Numbered from the stretch's first letter, positions 8,603-19,982 are shown. The stretch is DNA of 64,000 nt from Collinsella aerofaciens (GCF_002736145.1 NZ_CP024160.1:2232001-2296000); one strand, 5' to 3'. Numbers and translations: made by a program. Notes: a model not told the origin generated them from the sequence alone.

Positions 8603-10690
8603 ATGGCCGAACTTACTGACCGCTTCGGGACCATGGTGTTCTCTGAGGAAGTCATGAAGGACTACCTCCCCAAGGACATTTGGAAGCGCCTTGCTGCAAC
8701 CCTCGAGGACGGTGAGCCGCTCGACCTGGATGTGGCCAACGCCGTTGCCCACGCCATGAAGGTCTGGGCCATCTCCAAGGGCGCGACGCACTACGCGCAC
8801 TGGTTCCAGCCGCTTTCGGGCATTACTTCCGAGAAGCACGACAGCTTCCTCGAGCCCAACCACGACGGCACCGCCATTACCAAGTTTACGGGCAAGAACC
8901 TCATCCAGGGCGAGCCGGACGCCTCCAGCTTCCCCAACGGCGGCCTGCGTGCCACCTTCGAGGCCCGTGGCTACACCGCTTGGGACCCCACCAGCCCCGC
9001 CTTTATCAAGGACGACGTCCTCTGCATCCCCACGGCTTTCTGCTCCTACACGGGCGAGGCCCTGGACAAGAAGACCCCGCTGCTGCGCTCTATGACCGCG
9101 CTCTCGCGTGAGTCCAAGCGCGTTTTGGCGCTGTTTGGCAAGACCCCCAAGAAGGTCGTTCCTTCCGTGGGCGATGAGCAGGAGTACTTCCTGATCAAGA
9201 AGGACGCTTACCGCAAGCGCAGGGACCTGGTCATCACCGGTCGCACCCTCTTTGGCGCTGCTCCCTGCAAGGGCCAGGAGCTCGAGGAACACTACTTTGG
9301 CGCTATCCGCCCCACCGTCTCGTCCTATATGAAGGACCTGGACGATGAACTGTGGGCGCTTGGCATTCCTGCCAAGACCAAGCACAACGAGGTCGCTCCC
9401 TGCCAGCATGAGCTCGCCCCTGTCTACGGCGAGGTCAACGAGGCCATCGACCAGAATCTGGTCATGATGGAGAAGATGAAGCTCATCGCCTCCCGCCACG
9501 ACTTGGTCTGCCTGCTGCACGAGAAGCCCTTTGAGGGCATCAACGGTTCGGGCAAGCACAACAACTGGTCGCTTGGCACCGAGTCCGAGAACCTGCTCGA
9601 CCCGGGCGACACCCCGCTCGACAACCTGCAGTTCATCGTCTTCCTCACCGCGGTGATCGAGGCCGTCGATAACTATCAGGAGCTCCTGCGTGCCTCCGTT
9701 GCCTCGGCCGGCAACGATCATCGTCTGGGCGCCAACGAGGCTCCTCCGGCGATTATGTCCATCTTCCTGGGCGACCAGCTTACCGAGGTCGTCGAGAAGA
9801 TTATCGATGGCAAGGCTTCCGTCCATGCCACGCGCGGCGTGCTCGACCTGGGTGCCGATACCCTGCCCAAGCTGATGCAGGACAACACCGACCGCAACCG
9901 CACCTCCCCGTTTGCCTTCACTGGCAACAAGTTCGAGTTCCGTGCCTGCGGCTCCGAGCAGAACGTCTCCGACTCCAACCTGGTGCTCGATGCCGCCGTG
10001 GCCAAGTCGCTCAAGTCCTTCGCCGACGCACTCGAGGGTACGCCCGAGGATAAGTTCCAGGACGCCGCGCTCGAGTACTGCAAGAAGGTGCTGACCGATC
10101 ACCAGCGCATCCTGTTCTCCGGCGACGGTTACTCCGACGAGTGGCCCATCGAGGCCGAGAAGCGCGGCCTTGCCAACAACAAGACCACGGCCGACGCTCT
10201 TCCCGCCTTTGTTTCCGATAAGGCTATCGCGCTCTTTGAGGAGACGGGCGTCCTGACCAAGGCCGAGGCTCAGTGCCGCTACGACTGCAAGCTCGAGAAG
10301 TACAACAAGCTCATGAACATTGAGGCCACCACGATGGTTCGCGAGGCGCGTCGTACCTATCGCCCGGTCATTACCGCCTATGCCACCAAGGTCGCTAAGG
10401 GCCTTGAGGCTATCCGTGCTGCCGGTGCCGATGCTGCCATGCAGTGCGAGCAGAACACGCTCAACAAGCTCTGCAACGGCATCACCGCCATCAACGACTC
10501 CATCAAGGCGCTCGACGCCGTACATCAGAAGGCCGAGGCCCTCGATGGCCAGGAGCAGGCCAACGTGTACGCGCACGAGGTCGTTCCCGCTATGGATACG
10601 CTGCGTGCCGCCGTGGATGCCATGGAGGAGATCGTGGCCGCTGACTACTGGCCGGTCCCGACCTACGACGACATCCTGTTCTACGTGTAG
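8603..10690 (+). CDS. glnN: glutamine synthetase type III
   Basis: A 695-residue type III glutamine synthetase, which joins ammonia to glutamate with ATP. It is much longer than type I enzymes (about 470 residues). Landmarks include [12 protein letters not shown] near residue 80, DEQEYFLI near 192 (metal-binding glutamates), [12 protein letters not shown] near 262, and [17 protein letters not shown] near 312 around the catalytic core. The ATG at 8603 follows AAGGGAG. It is monocistronic with a terminator 30 bases after the stop. Upstream boxes suggest nitrogen regulation. Codon use is strongly biased, as in a highly expressed gene. Confidence 0.95.
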   Translation: MAELTDRFGTMVFSEEVMKDYLPKDIWKRLAATLEDGEPLDLDVANAVAHAMKVWAISKGATHYAHWFQPLSGITSEKHDSFLEPNHDGTAITKFTGKNLIQGEPDASSFPNGGLRATFEARGYTAWDPTSPAFIKDDVLCIPTAFCSYTGEALDKKTPLLRSMTALSRESKRVLALFGKTPKKVVPSVGDEQEYFLIKKDAYRKRRDLVITGRTLFGAAPCKGQELEEHYFGAIRPTVSSYMKDLDDELWALGIPAKTKHNEVAPCQHELAPVYGEVNEAIDQNLVMMEKMKLIASRHDLVCLLHEKPFEGINGSGKHNNWSLGTESENLLDPGDTPLDNLQFIVFLTAVIEAVDNYQELLRASVASAGNDHRLGANEAPPAIMSIFLGDQLTEVVEKIIDGKASVHATRGVLDLGADTLPKLMQDNTDRNRTSPFAFTGNKFEFRACGSEQNVSDSNLVLDAAVAKSLKSFADALEGTPEDKFQDAALEYCKKVLTDHQRILFSGDGYSDEWPIEAEKRGLANNKTTADALPAFVSDKAIALFEETGVLTKAEAQCRYDCKLEKYNKLMNIEATTMVREARRTYRPVITAYATKVAKGLEAIRAAGADAAMQCEQNTLNKLCNGITAINDSIKALDAVHQKAEALDGQEQANVYAHEVVPAMDTLRAAVDAMEEIVAADYWPVPTYDDILFYV

Positions 10691-10719
10691 AGCGTAACTG
10701 ACATATCGTCACGGTATTG

Positions 10720-10755
10720 AGCCGGGGTCCGCATCGCGCGGCCCCTGGCTTTCTT
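10720..10755 (+). terminator. terminator of glutamine synthetase gene
   Basis: AGCCGGGG pairs with CCCCTGGCT around an internal stem-loop and is followed by TTCTTG, 30 bases after the stop codon. Confidence 0.75.
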
Positions 10756-10798
10756 GTTGAACAAATTTATTAGGGAAGAGTCTGCTCCGTGCCGTTTG

Positions 10799-11539
10799 CT
10801 AGGGTAGGGGTGTGCGCGTTGCCGTGTCGTGAAAATGGAAGATGCTCGGAATATAACGCGCCTCGACATACTCAAATTGAGTTCCGGTTGAGTCGAATGT
10901 CTGGCTGGTTACGACCGCCAGATACGAAGAAGAATCGACGTCAAGCAACCGGCAGTCCTCAGTGTCGGGCTGGGCGAGTGTTATCGTTCGTTTGCTCACG
11001 GCAATGGTGAGCCCTAGCTCATCCTCGATGTAATGGAAGAGCGACAGGGTGGCATTCTGCTCGTTTAGGCCGGGGACGGAGGAAGTTAGGAAGTAGTGGC
11101 GGTCGACAGCGACCGGTTTATCGTCGAGCATGCGGACGAGCTTCAAATGCGTAAGGTCTTCTCCTTCGGGAAATCCCGTCAACTGAGCTAGATACTTATT
11201 GGTGCTTACGTGTTCGAAATAGACGATTTTTGACGTTGGAATTGCTCCGATCGCGTGTGCCGATTCGCTGAACGAAGAAAGGTCATTTACGGTGAATGCG
11301 CCCTCTTTGCTGGCGCCTGCAAGTGACGTCTCGATTACGAGGACTCCCTTGCCTTTAATGGACTGAACTAGACCTTCATTTGCGAGAAGTGAAATGGCCT
11401 TGCGCACCGTCATTCGAGAACAGGAGAACTCTTTGGACAGATTTTGTTCGGAAGGAAGGAGCGATCCCACGGGATGCTTACCTTCGACAATCCGCTCTCG
11501 AAGGCTGCGGTAAATTTCACTGTACAGGATCCTTGCCAA
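10799..11539 (-). CDS. GntR family regulator with UTRA effector domain
   Basis: A 246-residue HutC/TreR-type repressor. The N-terminal winged helix (residues 1-75) includes LLPSEQNLSKEFSCSRMTVRKAI and GLVQSIKGKGVLV. The remaining UTRA domain binds a sugar-phosphate effector (LKLVRMLDDKPVAVDRHYF, ending in the conserved FEYVEARYIP). The start is TTG, preceded by AAGGAG. It is divergent from the GH4 glucosidase gene, whose promoter carries two identical 10-bp palindromes, so it most likely represses the glucoside operon until a phosphorylated disaccharide binds. The exact ligand is inferred from the neighbours. Confidence 0.88.
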   Translation of the reverse strand: MARILYSEIYRSLRERIVEGKHPVGSLLPSEQNLSKEFSCSRMTVRKAISLLANEGLVQSIKGKGVLVIETSLAGASKEGAFTVNDLSSFSESAHAIGAIPTSKIVYFEHVSTNKYLAQLTGFPEGEDLTHLKLVRMLDDKPVAVDRHYFLTSSVPGLNEQNATLSLFHYIEDELGLTIAVSKRTITLAQPDTEDCRLLDVDSSSYLAVVTSQTFDSTGTQFEYVEARYIPSIFHFHDTATRTPLP

Positions 11540-11674
11540 AATGCTCTCCTTATAGAGGTGGTGCGGAATGCGTCAAATCGGCGCGATAGTCTGTTTCTAC
11601 CAATTATAGGAAGTGAAGACGCTTAAAGTTACCGCTTACCGTCATAAATCAACCGTTCACCCGTGTGCTTAACA

Positions 11675-13080
<1,406 letters not shown>

Positions 13081-13148
13081 TATCGGAAATCAATTTAGCG
13101 AATGATGGCGGGCGGCCGACCTTGGACAGGCCGCATGGGAGGAAAACC

Positions 13149-14618
13149 ATGAGCGAAAGCAAAGAGCTTGCAAATCGCAAGCTCGGCGAGGACGTAGTTG
13201 GCCTCGTCGGCGGTAAGGAAAACATCCTGAGCATCTCGCACTGCATGACGCGTCTACGTTTCAAGCTGCGAGACGATGCGAAGGCCGATACTAAGGCAAT
13301 TGAATCTCATAAAGGCGTCATTCAAGTAATCAACGCGAATGGCCAGTATCAGGTTGTTGTCGGCATCAATGTGATTGAGGATGTTTACGATGCCGCGGTT
13401 GCCGCTTCTGGTGTCGAGGGACTGGGCGAGGTTAATCTTGATGGTGAGCCCGTCAAGAAAGGAAACGTTGTTAGTGCCCTTATCGATACTATTTCGGGCG
13501 TAATCCAGCCGATTCTTGCGGTTCTGTGTGCCGCGGGCATGATCAAGGGTGTTTTGAGTATTCTCGTCGCCCTTGGATGGATTACGGCGACAGATGGCTT
13601 GTACCAGATTCTATATGCGGCTGGTGACGGCTTCTTCTACTTCCTGCCGATTATCCTTGGCTATACCGCGGCAAAGAAGTTTGGCTGTAGTGAGTTCGTT
13701 GGCATGACGCTCGGTATCGCACTTACGTATCCGGCGATGGTCAACATCACATCTGGCGATGTTTTGGGAACGGTGTTTGCCGGCACTCCCTTTGCCATGA
13801 ACTACTACACGACTTTCCTCGGCATACCCGTCATCATGCCGTCTTCGGGTTATACGAGCTCTGTCATTCCGATTATCATCTCTGTTTGGTTCGCGGCAAA
13901 GCTGGAGAAGTGGTGCCGCAAGCATTTCTCTGAGTATGTAAAGTTCTTCTTTGTGCCTACGTGCGTGCTCGTTGTGATGGTCCCCGCTACCTATTTGATT
14001 ATTGGCCCGATTGCCACCCTGATCACGAACCTCATGAGCCTGCTGTTTAACTCCCTCTACAGCTTGCCTGTCATCGGCGGCGCGCTCGGCGGCATCGTGC
14101 TTACTGCCATTTGGCAGCCTATGGTCATCTTCGGATTCCACTGGAGTGTCATTGCCCTCATGCTGGTGAACATTGCCTCCCAGGGCTGGGATATTGTCAT
14201 GGCGCCGTACATGGTTTGTTCATACGCTCAGTCCCTTGCCGTCCTCGCTATCCTTCTGAAGACTAAGGACGTAAAGCTCAAGCAGCTTGCATGGCCGGCG
14301 TTCATCTCGGGCTTCTTCTTCGGCATCACCGAACCCTGCATCTACGGCGTGACCCTTCCGCGCAAGAAGCCTTTTATCATGAGCTGCATCGCCTCTGTGC
14401 CCGGCGGCCTAATCATCGGCGCTCTTGGCACCAAGATGTTCGCCTTCACCGGCGGCGGCTTCTGCGCCTTCCCGGGCTTCATTGACCCGTCCGGTGCAAT
14501 GGGCGCGAACTACCTGATTTACGTAATCATAGCCATCGTGGTTTCCAGCGTGATTTCGTTCCTGCTTACGTATGCGACGTACAAGGAGGACGTGCCGGCG
14601 GTAGAGGCTGCAAAGTAG
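13149..14618 (+). CDS. PTS EIIBC component, alpha-glucoside/glucose type
   Basis: A 489-residue membrane permease that imports and phosphorylates a sugar. The EIIB domain (about residues 1-85) has the phosphorylatable cysteine in ISHCMTRLRF. A linker leads to an EIIC domain with about ten membrane segments starting near residue 110, and the conserved GITEPCIYGVTLP near 400. There is no EIIA domain, so a glucose-type EIIA must come from elsewhere. The start at 13149 follows GGGAGGAAAA. Together with the upstream GH4 enzyme it forms a two-gene uptake and hydrolysis operon ending in a strong terminator. Confidence 0.9.
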   Translation: MSESKELANRKLGEDVVGLVGGKENILSISHCMTRLRFKLRDDAKADTKAIESHKGVIQVINANGQYQVVVGINVIEDVYDAAVAASGVEGLGEVNLDGEPVKKGNVVSALIDTISGVIQPILAVLCAAGMIKGVLSILVALGWITATDGLYQILYAAGDGFFYFLPIILGYTAAKKFGCSEFVGMTLGIALTYPAMVNITSGDVLGTVFAGTPFAMNYYTTFLGIPVIMPSSGYTSSVIPIIISVWFAAKLEKWCRKHFSEYVKFFFVPTCVLVVMVPATYLIIGPIATLITNLMSLLFNSLYSLPVIGGALGGIVLTAIWQPMVIFGFHWSVIALMLVNIASQGWDIVMAPYMVCSYAQSLAVLAILLKTKDVKLKQLAWPAFISGFFFGITEPCIYGVTLPRKKPFIMSCIASVPGGLIIGALGTKMFAFTGGGFCAFPGFIDPSGAMGANYLIYVIIAIVVSSVISFLLTYATYKEDVPAVEAAK

Positions 14619-14671
14619 CCAAAGAAGTGGAGCTGCGGGACAAGTATTTCCCCGCGCGCCAGCAATTAGAC

Positions 14672-14712
14672 GAGGTCGTCCTTGAATAAGCGTCGAGGGC
14701 GACCTCATCTTG
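14672..14712 (+). terminator. terminator of the alpha-glucoside operon
   Basis: A 12-bp stem with two wobble pairs joins 14672-14683 (GAGGTCGTCCTT) and 14695-14706 (GAGGGCGACCTC) across an 11-base loop, followed by ATCTTGT. It starts 53 bases after the EIIBC stop. Confidence 0.75.
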
Positions 14713-14744
14713 TACTGATTTCGTTCGAGAGGCAGTGGTTGAGG

Positions 14745-16181
14745 GTGCCTAATATTATCTTTGACAATAAGATGGGCGAGGCGTGCCTTGCGGCGTGGAG
14801 GTCCGCGGGTGTGGAAGTCCGCTCAGTCGTGGTCCGACAAGATGGTGAAGTCGTCTTCGAGCATGCGGCTGCGCCGTTCGCCCTCGAACACGTTCACCCG
14901 CTCTATTCTGTGACTAAGTCCTTCACTTCGGTTGCTGTTGGGATGTTGGTGAATGAAGGACGGCTGTCGCTGGCCGATCGCTGGATTTCATACTTCCCGG
15001 AATATGAAGGCGAGATTGCGGATGAGCGCTTTCGCAATGTGACGGTTCGCAATTTGCTGACTATGACGATGGGGCAGGAGAGTGACCTTTCGTATATTGG
15101 CGCGGGAGACGACTGGGCACATGAGGTTCTTCATCGTGAGTTTGACTGGAAGCCGGGCGAGGTCTTTCACTACGATTCGCTGTGTTCACATTTATTGAGC
15201 ATGCTCGTGCAACGCATAAGTGGAACGAAAGAATCCGATTATCTCGCTGAACGTTTGTTTACGCCGTTAGGCATTAGAAATTGGTGGTGGGAAGAGGATC
15301 AAGCCGGTCATACGACCGGAGGTTTTGGTCTTCACCTTTCGACACCGGATTTGGCTAAGTTTGGTCAATGTTTGCTGGATGGCGGCAAGTGGCGTGGGGA
15401 ACAGATCATTCCCGCGGAATGGGTTGCCGAGGCGACGAAGATTCAGATGGAAACGAGCCCCTTTTATCCGTCTGAGGCGACTGAAGACAGCAATGGCTAT
15501 GGATACCAGTTCTGGATGTGCCGGCGTGGCGGGTTCAGATGCTCCGGCCTTTTTGGGCAGCTGTGCTACATACGGCCCACAGATGGCCTTGTCATCGCTT
15601 GCTCGAGTTCCACGACAGGAAGTAAGGCGCTGCTTGATCCGCTGTATAAGGTATTGTTCAAAGAGTCTAGTGTTCGGGAAACGGTGGCTTCCGAACGTGA
15701 CTTCGATAGTATTCCCGTGCCAGTTGGGTTGGCTTCTGGCGGACGTTTGAGCTCATTACGCCTCGAGGGCATTCATCATTGCATTTTCGGGGATTTTGAA
15801 GAGATCGATATTCGATTTTATGAGAATGAGCTGGATTTATCTCTGTTGCGCGATGGTCGTGAGTACGGCGTGAGGGCCGGCTACAAGTCTTGGGTTTGCA
15901 AATCGGGCGATGGGGCCGGCGTTGGAGACCTCTTTCCTTTCGTGACTCATGAAGCTGAGAGGGACGATGCCCCCGCATGGGATGTTCGCAAGTTGTTTGC
16001 AGCGTATGCCTGGACTTCGCCAACAAATTTACAAATCGAGACCAGGGAACTGGACTACACGCGGCGCTGTTTTATCGATGTACGGATTGGAGGTATTTAT
16101 GCTGTGTGCAGGGTGCGAGTTGAGGGAATGTGCTGTTTCCCGACACCCTCGGAACTTACAGCGATTTTGAAGTTGGGATAA
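14745..16181 (+). CDS. beta-lactamase-family serine hydrolase
   Basis: A roughly 478-residue class C beta-lactamase/D-alanyl-peptidase fold protein. The catalytic SxxK is in YSVTKSFTSVAVGML near residue 65, the tyrosine motif is in FHYDSLCSHLLSML near 145, and the body ends with an extra C-terminal domain of about 130 residues of unknown role. No signal peptide is visible, so it may act in the cytoplasm as an esterase or amidase. GTG at 14745 is my choice. ATG at 14772 is also possible, and TTG at 14682 lies inside the preceding terminator stem. It lies downstream of the sugar operon but has no obvious functional link. Confidence 0.7.
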   Translation: MPNIIFDNKMGEACLAAWRSAGVEVRSVVVRQDGEVVFEHAAAPFALEHVHPLYSVTKSFTSVAVGMLVNEGRLSLADRWISYFPEYEGEIADERFRNVTVRNLLTMTMGQESDLSYIGAGDDWAHEVLHREFDWKPGEVFHYDSLCSHLLSMLVQRISGTKESDYLAERLFTPLGIRNWWWEEDQAGHTTGGFGLHLSTPDLAKFGQCLLDGGKWRGEQIIPAEWVAEATKIQMETSPFYPSEATEDSNGYGYQFWMCRRGGFRCSGLFGQLCYIRPTDGLVIACSSSTTGSKALLDPLYKVLFKESSVRETVASERDFDSIPVPVGLASGGRLSSLRLEGIHHCIFGDFEEIDIRFYENELDLSLLRDGREYGVRAGYKSWVCKSGDGAGVGDLFPFVTHEAERDDAPAWDVRKLFAAYAWTSPTNLQIETRELDYTRRCFIDVRIGGIYAVCRVRVEGMCCFPTPSELTAILKLG

Positions 16182-16332
16182 TTTTTCAAGACGTGCGATT
16201 GATAAGAAAGCTTGTCAACATCACGGCTAATGGAGACGGAGCTGTCTCCAGGCAATGTTTTTCGATACGGACGTTTCAGATATCGTATTGCTAGGGACTA
16301 AGTCAATCACTTGTTAGGGTCGAAGCGTAAAT

Positions 16333-16483
16333 GCGTTTCCTCGGCTCCGCACCCTGTTGGGCTCGAATGTCCGCGTGCGGCTGGCGCCGCCCGCATTCGC
16401 TGCGTCGCTTCGCTCCTTGCGTGCTGCGCTGGAAAACGCTTCGCGTTTCCTCAGCTCCGCACCCTGTCGGGTTCGAATCCCGG
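16333..16483. repeat. pair of degenerate 41-bp direct repeats with tRNA T-arm-like core
   Basis: Copies at 16333-16373 and 16443-16483 share GCGTTTCCTC and GCTCCGCACCCTGT with few mismatches. The second contains GTCGGGTTCGAATCCCGGC, which looks like a tRNA T-arm, but no matching acceptor, D-arm or anticodon arm is present. They lie next to tRNA-Glu and may be a decayed tRNA or attachment-site remnant. No protein-coding gene is seen in 16182-16538. Confidence 0.5.
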
Positions 16484-16494
16484 CATATCGGTAG

Positions 16495-16526
16495 CAAAAA
16501 GCCCGTCACCGCGAGGGTAACGGGCT
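16495..16526 (-). terminator. terminator downstream of tRNA-Glu
   Basis: On the minus strand GCCCGTTAC pairs with GTGACGGGC (one mismatch) around a short loop and is followed by five T residues. It lies 13 bases after the tRNA CCA end. Confidence 0.85.
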
Positions 16527-16538
16527 TCTCAGTTTAAA

Positions 16539-16615
16539 TGGTGCCCCCAGCGGGATTCGAACCCGCGATATCCACCTTGAAAGGGTGGCGTCCTTGGCCG
16601 CTAGACGATGGGGAC
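16539..16615 (-). tRNA. tRNA-Glu (anticodon UUC)
   Basis: A full cloverleaf with encoded CCA can be drawn on the minus strand. The acceptor GTCCCCA pairs with TGGGGGC, the anticodon stem CCACC/GGTGG encloses CTTTCAA (anticodon TTC), and the T-arm is GCGGGTTCGAATCCCGC. The discriminator is A, followed by CCA. The terminator follows immediately. Confidence 0.95.
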
Positions 16616-16674
16616 AGCGGGAAAGAGTATAGCAGACTTTTTTGCCGGCGCGTATATCGTTGGCAAACTGGAAA

Positions 16675-16709
16675 ACCACCACAAAGGTGCCTGTCCCCTT
16701 TGTGGTGGT
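16675..16709. repeat. REP-like palindrome, copy 1
   Basis: Perfect 13-bp arms ACCACCACAAAGG and CCTTTGTGGTGGT enclose TGCCTGTCC. Read on the minus strand, the core is AAAGGGGACAGGCACCTTT. The same core design recurs at 24019-24047. It lies six bases after the end of the murT-gatD coding region. Confidence 0.7.
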
Positions 16710-16715
16710 GAGGTG

Positions 16716-18893
16716 CTAGGGGAGAAGCTTCATGGCGGCGTCGTGGGCGGCGTGCTCGTAGGTGTCGTCGAGGGGCTTGAGCGGCAGCAGGGCTGTGGCC
16801 TGCGCATCGCCGCGACGCTCGAGGGCGTGGGTGATGAGCCAGTCGGCGAGCTCGGGGTTCTTGGGCAGTGCCGGTCCGTGCAGGTACGTGCCGATGACGC
16901 CCTTGTAGATCAGTCCCTCAAAGCCATCGTCGCCGTTGTTGCCGGTGCCCGCGACGACGGACGTTCCGAGCGGCGTCGCCTCTGCGTCGAGCAGAGTGCG
17001 GCCGCCGTGGTTCTCGAATCCCACAAAGGGTTCGGGTGCCAGGTCGGTCTTGACGGCGACGTTGCCGATCAGGCGGTCGGAGCCGCGTACGGTTTCGGCG
17101 GCAATGACGCCCAGACCCTCGATGCGATCCTCGCCCATATAGTACGAACGGCCGAGCAGCTGGTAGCTGCCGCAGATGGCAAGCAGCGAACCGCCGTCTT
17201 CAACATAGGCCGCGACCTTGTCTTTTTGAGCGAGCAGTTCGTGTGCCACGGCCAGCTGATCGCGGTCGGCACCGCCGCCCATCATGACGATATCGGCATC
17301 GGTCAAATCAAGCGTTTCGCCCATACGGACCTCGTCTACACGCACGGGAATGCCACGCCAGGCGCAGCGGCGTTCGAGGGCGATGACGTTGCCGCCGTCG
17401 CCGTAGAGGTTAAGGGCATCGGGGTACAGATAGACGATGCGCAGCGGGCGCGAAAGCTCGACCGGCGCAATATCGGTGGGGACAGCGCTACCATCGGCGC
17501 ACGGTGCAGTGTGGGCGGCAACCGTGGCCGCATCGGTGCCTTTGAGTCCGTCGAGCTCCTTGACCAGCGGCGGGAAGGCCGTGTAGTTGGCGACGGCGTA
17601 GAAGGTGTCATCGGCGGCCTCGTCTGCCACGGCGCCGATCGCCTGCGCGACGTCCGAGATAATCGCGGCATCGATGCCGGCGTACTTGAGGCGTACCTGC
17701 ATGTCGTGCGCACGCGTGCCTCCGGCAAAGGCGACAAGACCCGGCGTGTCGGCGATGCGCTCGAAGTCGACATCGTAGATCCACGAGACATCGTGGCCGT
17801 CGGCATCGTTATCGTTTAGGAAGAAGGCGCAGAGCCTGCCACCTGCCGTTTTAATGGACTGGATCTGGCGATCGAAGCCCACGGGATTCTTGGCCAGGTT
17901 GGCCTCGACGGTGCGGCCGGCAATATCCCAGCGGCCCATGCGTCCGCCGGCGGGCACGTAGGCATTAAGCGTGGGCTGCAGATGCGCCGCGTCCACGCCC
18001 AGCTCGTGCGCCGCAAAGAAGGCAGCGGCGACGTTATAGACCATGTACAGGCCGTTGTAGCGCGTGGCGATGTGCACGGCGGGCGCGTTGGCCTCGGGTC
18101 CAAAGGCCAGGTCAAAGCCGTAGCCGTCGCAGCCGAGCTCAACGCCCGTCACGCGGCGGAGCAGCGCGGGGCGACCCCAGCCGCACGAAGGGCAATGATA
18201 GGCTCCGAGCTGTCCGTACTGTACGTAGTCGTACTCCAACGGGGCGTTGCACTGCGAGCAAAAGCGCGAGTCGCTAATGCGGTCGGACTCGGTGCCCGTG
18301 GCGCCGTCGATGCCAAAGGCGATGCTCGTGTTGGGGACGCGCGCGGCGATCGAGGCGCACAGCGGATCGTCGGCGTTGTAGATGAGCGTTGTCGTCGGAG
18401 AGAGCTCCAACGCATGGGCGATGACGTCTTGGGTATGGTCGATCTCGCCGTAGCGGTCTAGCTGGTCGCGGAACAGGTTGAGCAGCACAAAGTACGTCGG
18501 TTTGAGCTTGGGCAGAACGCGTACGGTGTAGAGCTCGTCGCACTCAAAAACGCCCACGCGCTTGCCGCTGCTGGCGTGCTTAAGGCCGCCGCGGGCCTCG
18601 AGCAGAGCACCCACCACACCAGGCTCCATATTGTTGCCGGCACGGTTACACACCACGGTAGCGCCGCTGGCAGCAACGGCGTCAGCGATGAGGTTGGAGG
18701 TGGTGGTCTTGCCATTAGTACCGGTAATCACCACGCTGCGGTCGACGAGGCCGGCGAGGTCGCTTAGCAGCTCGGGGTCGATCTTCATGGCGATGCGGCC
18801 GGGAAGCACGCCACCCTGGCGTTTGAGGACAGAGCGCAGTCCCCAGCGGGCGATATCGCTCGAGGTGCAGGCGAGAGATGAGCGGAAGTTCAT
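16716..18893 (-). CDS. murT-gatD: fused lipid II isoglutaminyl synthase (MurT-GatD fusion)
   Basis: A 725-residue protein joining the two subunits that amidate the D-glutamate of lipid II. Residues 1 to about 470 are MurT-like: VITGTNGKTTTSNLIADA (Mur ligase P-loop, near 55), a zinc ribbon with CSQC and CPSC near 215-235, and the C-terminal Mur ligase domain. From about residue 500 a class I glutamine amidotransferase follows, with its nucleophile in LLAICGSYQLLGRSY and the histidine in GTYLHGPALPKNP. In staphylococci and most Gram-positives these are two genes. AGGAA precedes the ATG. It probably ends an operon with the two helical-repeat proteins upstream. Confidence 0.92.
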   Translation of the reverse strand: MNFRSSLACTSSDIARWGLRSVLKRQGGVLPGRIAMKIDPELLSDLAGLVDRSVVITGTNGKTTTSNLIADAVAASGATVVCNRAGNNMEPGVVGALLEARGGLKHASSGKRVGVFECDELYTVRVLPKLKPTYFVLLNLFRDQLDRYGEIDHTQDVIAHALELSPTTTLIYNADDPLCASIAARVPNTSIAFGIDGATGTESDRISDSRFCSQCNAPLEYDYVQYGQLGAYHCPSCGWGRPALLRRVTGVELGCDGYGFDLAFGPEANAPAVHIATRYNGLYMVYNVAAAFFAAHELGVDAAHLQPTLNAYVPAGGRMGRWDIAGRTVEANLAKNPVGFDRQIQSIKTAGGRLCAFFLNDNDADGHDVSWIYDVDFERIADTPGLVAFAGGTRAHDMQVRLKYAGIDAAIISDVAQAIGAVADEAADDTFYAVANYTAFPPLVKELDGLKGTDAATVAAHTAPCADGSAVPTDIAPVELSRPLRIVYLYPDALNLYGDGGNVIALERRCAWRGIPVRVDEVRMGETLDLTDADIVMMGGGADRDQLAVAHELLAQKDKVAAYVEDGGSLLAICGSYQLLGRSYYMGEDRIEGLGVIAAETVRGSDRLIGNVAVKTDLAPEPFVGFENHGGRTLLDAEATPLGTSVVAGTGNNGDDGFEGLIYKGVIGTYLHGPALPKNPELADWLITHALERRGDAQATALLPLKPLDDTYEHAAHDAAMKLLP

Positions 18894-18938
18894 GAAGTCG
18901 TTCCTAACGTGAATGACATGGTCGGGGCGATCGCGTCG

Positions 18939-19982
18939 CTAAAAGCCGTAGCGGCGCGCAAAATCCTGGGCAAGCTGCGAAACGTCTTCGCAGGCATTGG
19001 CCCAGGGGGCAAAGTCGGGGGTGTCCGAGATAATACCGTCCGCTTCCCAAACCGCCTGGTGCGAAAGATCCCAGGGATCGTGTGGCTCGGGCCGGCAGGG
19101 AAGGTACGGTGTCTGGTACATGGGGTTCAGTAAGAAGAACGCGCCACCCTCGCAACGGTTAGCAAACTCACGCAGCGCGCGCGTCGCCGGGCGCATCTTG
19201 TTTGTTTTGAACAGCAGAATCGTGCGGGCGAGCAGGTACCAAGGAGAGTTTTCGAGTGCGTCTGCCCCCATCTGTTCCTCGAGCTGATGCGCCAGGGCAA
19301 AAAAGCCGTCTTGGTCTTCCAAGCGGGCGAGGGCAAGCAGCACGGTGCCGGCGGCCCGAGTGGGATAGCCTTCTGCTTTAAGGACGCGGCGGGCGTAGTT
19401 GGCAGCAGCGCGGTAGCGGGCGCTCGCCATGCACAGCTGCGAGATGGCCTCGAGCGTGTGGAGCCACCCGATAAGGGCCGGCTTGCTCACAGTAAGGTCC
19501 GCTGCGGTGACACCGTCGGCCAAAACATTATTGGCCCAGTAGTGCGGGGCCTCCATATCAAACCCGGGCACGCTCTGTTGCAGGTAGTCGGCCGTGCTCG
19601 TCTCGAGCTTCATCAGGTCGCCCAGGCAGGCGTCGACGGGCGTGTCCGCCAAAATGATGGCGAGCAGCTGGGCATCGAGGACATGCGCATCGATGCGGAC
19701 GATCTTGAGTAGCTCATCACGCATATCGTCGAACAGGCGGTTGCGCGTCTGCTCAAACTCCTCGTCGCTGCCCATGTCCTCGATGCGATGGAGCTCGTCG
19801 AGCAGGTGGCGATGAACACCGGCATAGGACAGCAGCGCCTGAGCATGCTCGGACTGCGCATACTTTTGGGGATTCGCACTAATGTCGTTATGGACAAGCT
19901 CGCGTGCTGCATCGGTGAGCTCGGGGTGCGACGCCAGATAGGTGCGCTCCAGGTAGGCGGGGATGTAGACGCTCGGATCCAT
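18939..19982 (-). CDS. helical-repeat (TPR-like) protein of unknown function
   Basis: A 347-residue protein that I do not recognise. It has no signal peptide or membrane segment and consists of paired amphipathic helices, such as ALIGWLHTLEAISQLCMASARY and RVLKAEGYPTRAAGTVLLAL, as in TPR-type scaffolds. Its ATG overlaps the stop of the preceding gene (TAATG), so the two proteins are translationally coupled and likely interact or act together. It ends 45 bases before murT-gatD, hinting at a link with cell wall synthesis, but only by position. Confidence 0.6.
   Translation of the reverse strand: MDPSVYIPAYLERTYLASHPELTDAARELVHNDISANPQKYAQSEHAQALLSYAGVHRHLLDELHRIEDMGSDEEFEQTRNRLFDDMRDELLKIVRIDAHVLDAQLLAIILADTPVDACLGDLMKLETSTADYLQQSVPGFDMEAPHYWANNVLADGVTAADLTVSKPALIGWLHTLEAISQLCMASARYRAAANYARRVLKAEGYPTRAAGTVLLALARLEDQDGFFALAHQLEEQMGADALENSPWYLLARTILLFKTNKMRPATRALREFANRCEGGAFFLLNPMYQTPYLPCRPEPHDPWDLSHQAVWEADGIISDTPDFAPWANACEDVSQLAQDFARRYGF

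Noticed and set aside
14682-14744. TTG start for the serine hydrolase
   Set aside because: The codon lies inside the stem of the preceding operon's terminator. Later starts are more plausible.
16443-16500. A second tRNA gene
   Set aside because: Only a T-arm-like segment is present; acceptor, D-arm and anticodon arms cannot be formed.
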